DNA of 64,000 bases from Blastomussa wellsi (Eukaryota; Cnidaria; Anthozoa; Scleractinia; Plerogyridae). Shown here piece by piece: positions 59,501 to 64,000 of this stretch (the first letter of the stretch is position 1; the number at the start of each line of letters is the position of its first letter). The notes below the pieces were generated by a model. That model was not told the origin of the DNA, searched no databases, and saw only the letters and a list, made by a program, of their open reading frames with translations. The stretch is taken from assembly GCA_947652115.1 (NCBI GenBank), contig OX393561.1, positions 4,799,531 to 4,863,530 of the forward strand, written 5' to 3'. The position numbers were made by a program, and so were the translations under genes.

Positions 59501-62500
59501 ATTTCTTTATTCCTGTTTGTAAATCTAGCTCGTTAATTCAGTTTTATAACAAACTTTTTAACTTAACTGTTTTTCAACATTAGGAAATTGCAGATAAACA
59601 AAATATATCTTTGGTGTTTGAGGTAAAAGATGCTCAGGCAAACTAACAAGGCGGCAGAACTAAACGATAGCAAGGGACACCGTCGAGGATGGCTTGCAGT
59701 ATCTGTAGTTTATGTATATCTTATAAATATCTTGTTAGAATTAACATCTAGTATATTTCCTTTCATTACACGATAAGATAGTTTCAGTGTTCATCGAGAC
59801 TTACAGTTTGCCGTCCGTTTTAGTTTGTCTGATAGGTCCAAACTGGTGGTTGTCTAGAATGGCGCAGATGACACGCGACGAACAAAAAGCAGACGTCACT
59901 CAGGTCATTCACGCCTGTTTGGTTGCTCTATCTTTACTTTCTATGACAGCGTCATCTTACTTTTTTTACTATCTCCTTTTGAAATCGGCTGAAAACCTTC
60001 ACAATAAAATAACTCTGACGACTATCAAAGCTCCTGTATTATTTTTCGACACAAACCCAGCCGGGCGCATCTTGAATCGATTTTCCAAAGATGTCGGATG
60101 CATGGATGATGTATTGCCGCCTGTATTTATACAGTCTTCCATCATTGGTCTGTTCTCGCTGAGCGTGGTTTTGGTTCCCGCTGCCACAAATTACTGGCTT
60201 TTCTTGGCCCTCCTTCCGATGATTGGTTTATTCGTTTATTACGCTCGGTATTACCTGAAGTCTTCCAGGGAGCTCAAGAGAATCGAAGCCATGAAATGCA
60301 GCCCTGTGTACTCGCACATAACGGAAACAGCCAATGGACTTGAAGTCGTACACACTTCAAACATGAGCATGACATTTCTAGACAGGCTTCACAGGTTAGT
60401 AGTTAATTTATCTATTACGAGATTTAACGTATAGGCCTCTCTTCAAGCTTTGAACGTGACACAACTAATGCAAGATAGTTTTAGTTAAAGCTTGTTGTTA
60501 TCTGTCGGTATTTTATTTAGCAAAAAGTACGTTAGAATAAAAGGAGCTCACCCGACTTAAAGGAATTTGCTGTTTTGGGGTCAGTTCTACCAAAATCATT
60601 ATTTTATGCCTGTTATCGTGCAAAAATGCTATACACAATATTTATTAAGAAGAATTCGAATGAATTTTTAACAGGGAGAGCGTACCATGTTTCCTTTTGT
60701 TTGGAGATTGCAATTGTTTTCGTTGCTAAGCTTTAAAACGTGAAAAAGTTTGGCTATTTTTTCAATGTTCAATCCATATGCATCCTCGTCATCCCAACAG
60801 TATCCAAGATGTAATAGTTTCAATGCAATAATATCGTCGTTGGCAGCAAACGCAGACCATTATTGTTGGGTTCGCAGTTCTTGTCTGGGTGATACCAAAC
60901 ATTTTCAATTAGCCGTTTAGTAGAAACAGATCGATTTACGCCAGGTATTGTTTTTAGGTTGAAATGCAATATATTTCTTAGAGAAATGGATATTTCCACG
61001 GCAATGATAAACAGAAAACCAGGCAATCAGCAAAAATCTGTGGTAAGAAAACTAATAGCAATGTCTGGAACAATGTTGTACTGTAAAAGAAATATCCAAA
61101 AATAAAAAAATCTGTACGTTTTGATCTCAAATAAATCTCAAAAATATTTCCATACATTGCTGGTGAAAATGTAATTCAATATATAAACCAGCGCGAACAA
61201 AGCAAAATAAATAAGAGATTAGCGAAGCTATTTGCTCCCGCTATCAGCGTGCACTATTGGAGTTTGTTGCACATGCTAGCTCTTAGAACTAGCTACGTAT
61301 ACTTAATGGTTGCGCGGCTCTTCTAGCCTTAGTAGATGACGAAACGCTGTGTGTTGTTATTATTTTCCAGGTATCAGAACGAGAACACGCGAGCATTCTT
61401 TATGTTGGTGTCATGTAATCGTTGGTTGGGACTTCGCCTGGATATGTTGTCTGGTTTATTTGTTACTATTGTTGCTGTGGCTGCCATCTCGGTTACAGAA
61501 AATCCTGGTAAGTAAGTAAAAGCAAATTCTGCTCGTGCAAATTGGTTATCATGAGTTAATCGCTTACAGTTTCATTATGAGAATAGCAACTTATAAGTAT
61601 TGACTCCGTAATAATCAAATATATAGTTCATTAACAAAGCGAGATGGCCGAGAGCACTTATAGCTCAGGGACGGCGGAGCCGGGGGGGGGGAGGGGCTGT
61701 GCCATATTTAACCTGACAAAGGAAAATCAGCTCCCACGTGTTGTAATTCCAGAGTAATTTTTAACCATGGAATAATGTTATAACATTTTTTACTGAATAG
61801 TGAACTACTTCCGTTAACGTTAATTCGATTCATGCTACATAGAGCACTAACCAGATGAAACAAGTGCTTGAATTCTTCTTGCTTAATTTAGTGACGAGAA
61901 TTTACAGATCTTTAAAAAGCTACAACCTTGTTCAAAACCTGTCGGAGACTTTTCGTGTTTACGTGTACTTCCTTACGCGCATCCTTTCCACACACGGGGA
62001 GCTTGTGTAAAAACCCGTGTTAGTAGAGGGAGCAGGGATGGCGCAGTGGTGAGGGCGCTCGCCTCCTACCAATGTGGCCGGGTTCGATTCCCGGAACCGG
62101 CGCCATATGTGTCGTTTGTTGTTGGTTCTCGTCCTTGCTCAGAGGATTTTTCTCCGGGTTGTCCGGTTTTCCTCCCTCCACAAAAACCAACACTTCTAAA
62201 TTCCAATTCGATCGGGAATCCGAGGGCCACAGGTTTGTTAGTCGAAAGACTATTATGTGCTACCCTCGTTATTTATTTATTTATTTTATTTATTTGTAAT
62301 AAAGCCGGCATATGTCGTGAAAGGCTGAAAAATATGTATCAAGCTTACAAAACGTACAAAATATTGCTGTAAGCACAAAAAGTACTTGTCATTTTACACT
62401 TATCCAGGTGTTCGTTTTTAAGAAATATCCCATGGAAAATGCTGAAAATACCATTCCTGAGCCTCTAGATTTCAAAGTTTTCTGGGGGATACCCCCAGAC

Positions 62501-64000
62501 CCCCCTGCAAACTCGCGCTTCCTGCGCTCGTTTTCAAGCGCCCCCCCCCCCCCCCCCCCACTTTAAAATACACTCCGCCGTCCCTGTAGCTTTTGCTTGT
62601 TAGATTTCTAGCAAGGTTTTAATAATTAGTTTTTTACAGTCCAAAAATTAGGGATCGTCTAGTTGGGAAACGGGGATACACCATTGGAGCGCTTACCATT
62701 TGCACGAAAAATCCGGTTATTCCGGGATGAATTCAGATGGAACGGCTCATTCCGGTGGAATTTTTTCTGGTAAAAGGTTATACCATTCGAGGTATTACCT
62801 TTTTCCCGGGTGACTGGAATTTCCGGAAATTTCTGTTCCATTTGTCCATAAACTTGGTGCCAGTCTCCTTACGCAACATTTACGAGAAGAAATGTGAGAT
62901 GGCGGGAACGTTCGTTTTTGCTGTTTCTTTCCATCGCCACTGTGATTGGAATTCTTGCAACACGGCTGTAGCACTCCCAATTTCAGAAGTATACGGAAAT
63001 GAGCTTTTCTGAGGAACGCGTGGGTATCGTTCACCAGTTCGCTCAAAAGTCCCTGGAATCGGTTGAAATCTCTCTTTGCAAATGTGGATGCTGCAGAAAC
63101 AAGCATCAAGTCGTCTTCTTCCTCTCCAAAGAAATCATTTTCAAAGTCGTCGTCCGCTAAATTGTCTGACACCGTCTTTGACATTACAACAAGTCCGGTC
63201 GACAGGTTTGTTGTTATCCAACTTCGGACCAAATGGTACGGCTCAATCCGATCCATTTCCTTGGTGAGGAATTGCGCAGTTCCATTTGTCAAAAAAATTC
63301 CACGGAAAATTCCGTTCAAATGGTAAGCGCTCTTGATCATCGTACTTAGTTATTTAGATTGTTTACGATGTCTCAGACCGTGTTAAACTTTTCGTTGCTC
63401 TGTTTTTTTTGTACAGCTTTAGCAGGTCTCGCTCTTATTTATGCACTGCAAGCATTGGACCTAACCCAGTATACTGTGCGGTTGGCGTCAGATGTGGAAA
63501 ACGCCATGACGTCGGTGGAACGTGTAATGGCGTACACTGAAATAAATTCCGAACCTGGCTATACCAATGGAACCCATTCTCCTGAGTCTTGGCCCAATGA
63601 AGGAAGATTAGAACTGCAGGACCTTTCTTTGGTTTACTTTAAAGGTGGGCCGAAGATCTTAAAGAACATCAACCTTTGCGTTTCGAGTAAAGAAAAGGTT
63701 GGCGTTGTGGGTCGCACCGGTGCTGGAAAGTCATCTTTGGTATCTGGTTTGTTCCGTATGCCAGAACCCTCGGGAAAGGTGAATAAAATATATTTTGCCA
63801 CAATTAACATTGTTATAAGGCATTTAGGGCGCTCTGTTTCTGGAGCAATTGTCCGCAACAACAGTATATAAGAAACAGTTTTATGCAATACAAGACAAAC
63901 ACAAACTAATCGCAGTTTTTGGCCACAATGATCTTCTTGCATTAGACTAGGGCAATAAATTCTGCTAACCTCGAATTAACTTTACATTTTCAGGTGTTAA
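53504..64000 (+). CDS. ABCC4: ABCC4/MRP4-like ABC transporter, copy B (runs off the window)
   Basis: Paralogue of copy A with the same intron positions and phases. Exons: 53504-54034, 55239-55618, 57088-58691, 59836-60394, 61371-61507, 63417-63778, and the start of the last at 63994. Exons 2, 4, 5 and 6 have exactly the same lengths as in copy A (380, 559, 137, 362 nt). Coding in the window is 3573 nt (1191 residues) plus 7 bases. Start MEGVNQNVTEMKNPRDGAS. Shown: FFWWMNDV, TMD1, NBD1 (GTVGSGKSS, LSGGQ, LLDDPLSAVD), TMD2 (FFDTNPAGRILNRFSKD) and Walker A of NBD2 (GRTGAGKSS). NBD2 signature and Walker B lie beyond the edge. No stop or frameshift is seen, so the copy looks functional. Confidence 0.92.
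54228..54520 (-). mobile_element. Element of an inverted pair, copy 2
   Basis: Opposite-strand counterpart of 50905-51175, in intron 1 of copy B. It carries three tandem GAACGAATACAT units against two in copy 1. The open frame shares ECYFVTRE and EGGIQHRRNSLGN with copy 1. Confidence 0.65.
54555..54676. repeat. Palindrome, about 50-bp arms
   Basis: TGTATGATACTGTCATAAA ... GAGCATGAAGGAAATG is inverted as CATTTCCTTCATGCTC ... TTTATGACAGTATCATACA, with a spacer of about 20 bp. In intron 1 of copy B, next to the inverted-pair element. Confidence 0.85.
55781..55920. mobile_element. TA-flanked MITE with CRE-like ends
   Basis: GAGTGTTTTCACATGACGTC and GCGGCCATATTGG at the left are inverted as CCAATATGGCCGC and ACGTATGTGAAAATACTC at the right, with TA on each side. 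The left end carries TGACGTCA, a CRE consensus. In intron 2 of copy B. Confidence 0.82.
56400..56883. mobile_element. MITE with nested palindromes
   Basis: Outer ends GTCTGAAGTGTCAGACGT / ACGTCTGACACTTCAGAC. Inside, CCCTAATCC..CTGAGGCGCGGG forms a hairpin with CCCGCGCCTCAG..GGATTAGGG (56431-56493), and GGGAGCTTAAGCAAA pairs with TTTGCTTAAGCTCCC (about 56486-56850). In intron 2 of copy B. Confidence 0.78.
57088..58691 (+). CDS. ABCC4: Copy B exon 3: last TMD1 helices and whole NBD1
   Basis: A 1604-nt exon (acceptor TTTTTTTACAG, donor GCACAAG|gtaaaa). It contains RLKGVILSMLIVLYFTTL, Walker A GTVGSGKSSLLTAILGELP, YVPQIPWVFSGTIRENILFG, the signature LSGGQKARVGLARAVYSDAN, IYLLDDPLSAVD and LLVTHQLQYLKDVDRIAV. 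The regulatory linker after NBD1 is longer than in copy A and diverged from it (QQEDDNPTEH and EEKESKVVGTVAWRLYWNYF are visible), which is where substrate-independent regulation usually differs between ABCC paralogues. Confidence 0.93.
58955..59094. mobile_element. MITE with 40-bp terminal inverted repeats
   Basis: GAGGACATTTCCCATGTTTA ... CTAAACAC is inverted as GTGTTTAGCT ... GTAAACACGGAAAAGTCCTC. A solo end-like GTTTACATACTCTTAGCTAA follows at about 59150. In intron 3 of copy B. Confidence 0.8.
61662..62591. mobile_element. Inverted-repeat element split by a SINE
   Basis: AGCTCAGGGACGGCGGAG (61662-61679) is inverted as CTCCGCCGTCCCTGTAGCT (62573-62591). G- and C-homopolymers sit just inside the ends. 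The interior contains the SINE at 62028-62297. In intron 5 of copy B. Confidence 0.7.
62028..62297 (+). mobile_element. tRNA-derived SINE with A and B boxes
   Basis: The head has pol III promoter boxes: TGGCGCAGTGGT (A box, 62039-62050) and GGTTCGATTCC (B box, 62081-62091), with tRNA-like GGAACCGGCGCC after it. The body (CATATGTGTCG, TTGTTGTTGGTTCTC, TTTTCCTCCCTCC) recurs truncated at 1105-1247. It ends in ATTT repeats (62268-62297). Confidence 0.82.
62687..63332. mobile_element. Non-autonomous PIF/Harbinger-type element
   Basis: Ends GAGCGCTTACCATTTG and CAAATGGTAAGCGCTC are exact inverses, flanked by TTG on both sides (62684-62686, 63333-63335); a 3-bp TWA/TTN-like duplication fits PIF/Harbinger. 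A minus-strand open frame (63340-62795) crosses the right terminus; it contains an acidic block (NLADDDFENDFFGEEEDDL) and RFQGLLSELVNDTHAFLRKA, possibly the remnant of a transposon protein. In intron 5 of copy B. Confidence 0.8.
63417..63778 (+). CDS. ABCC4: Copy B exon 6: final TM helix and NBD2 Walker A
   Basis: Acceptor TTTTTTGTACAG, donor GGGAAAG|gtgaat, phases 1 in and 0 out, 362 nt as in copy A. Reads ALAGLALIYALQALDLTQY, VENAMTSVERVMAYTEINSE, KEKVGVVGRTGAGKSSLVSG, LFRMPEPSGK. The following intron ends CATTTTCAG at 63993 and the last exon begins GTGTTAA at 63994. Confidence 0.92.

Noticed and set aside
62039..62105. A genuine tRNA gene
   Set aside because: A and B boxes are present, but the body continues into a repeated SINE sequence with an ATTT tail, and I could not fold a convincing anticodon arm.

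Overview
The window is eukaryotic nuclear DNA: AT-rich, with many phase-consistent GT/AG introns, tRNA-derived SINE copies and a very dense load of small inverted-repeat DNA transposons (MITEs). The gene families (a CRACR2A/Rab46-type large Rab and tandem ABCC4-type transporters) and the repeat style suggest a marine invertebrate, most likely a cnidarian such as a stony coral. That assignment is inference.

Left locus (minus strand, 30002 down to 1622). One long gene encodes an EF-hand/coiled-coil/Rab GTPase protein of the CRACR2A (Rab46)/RASEF (Rab45) family. I could build the whole model by hand: 20 firmly phased exons giving about 894 residues, in the order four EF-hands, coiled coil, basic/acidic linker, complete Rab domain and a CCK prenylation end. 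Inside the large intron between exons 6 and 7, on the same strand, lies a single open exon of 6.7 kb. It has its own ATG (18885), and its only suitable donor has the phase needed to splice into exon 7. It would give a second isoform of about 2713 residues in which the EF-hands are replaced by a huge disordered acidic region. The last 460 residues of that region carry 17 [CST]QT motifs, the pattern of a multivalent dynein light chain LC8 (DYNLL) ligand. CRACR2A is a known calcium-regulated dynein adaptor, so this is the most interesting and possibly undescribed feature of the window.

Middle (30003 to 38139). An 8.1 kb intergenic stretch separates the two divergently transcribed loci. I see no convincing gene there, only MITEs, a Penelope-like terminal fragment and a clean hAT-type element with target duplication.

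Right locus (plus strand, 38140 to the end). Two tandem ABCC4/MRP4-like ABC transporter genes share intron positions, phases and several exact exon lengths. Copy A (38140-49331, 7 coding exons, 1354 residues) is complete. Copy B (53504 to beyond 64000) lacks only its last exon, whose first 7 bases are visible. Both are full transporters (TMD1-NBD1-TMD2-NBD2) with intact Walker motifs and no visible break. Their introns hold many transposons, including a PIF/Harbinger-type element with TTG duplications, a TA-flanked element packed with AATCGAAC octamers, and a SINE nested in another repeat.

All exon boundaries were derived by reading splice sites and phases; no alignment or RNA evidence was available.
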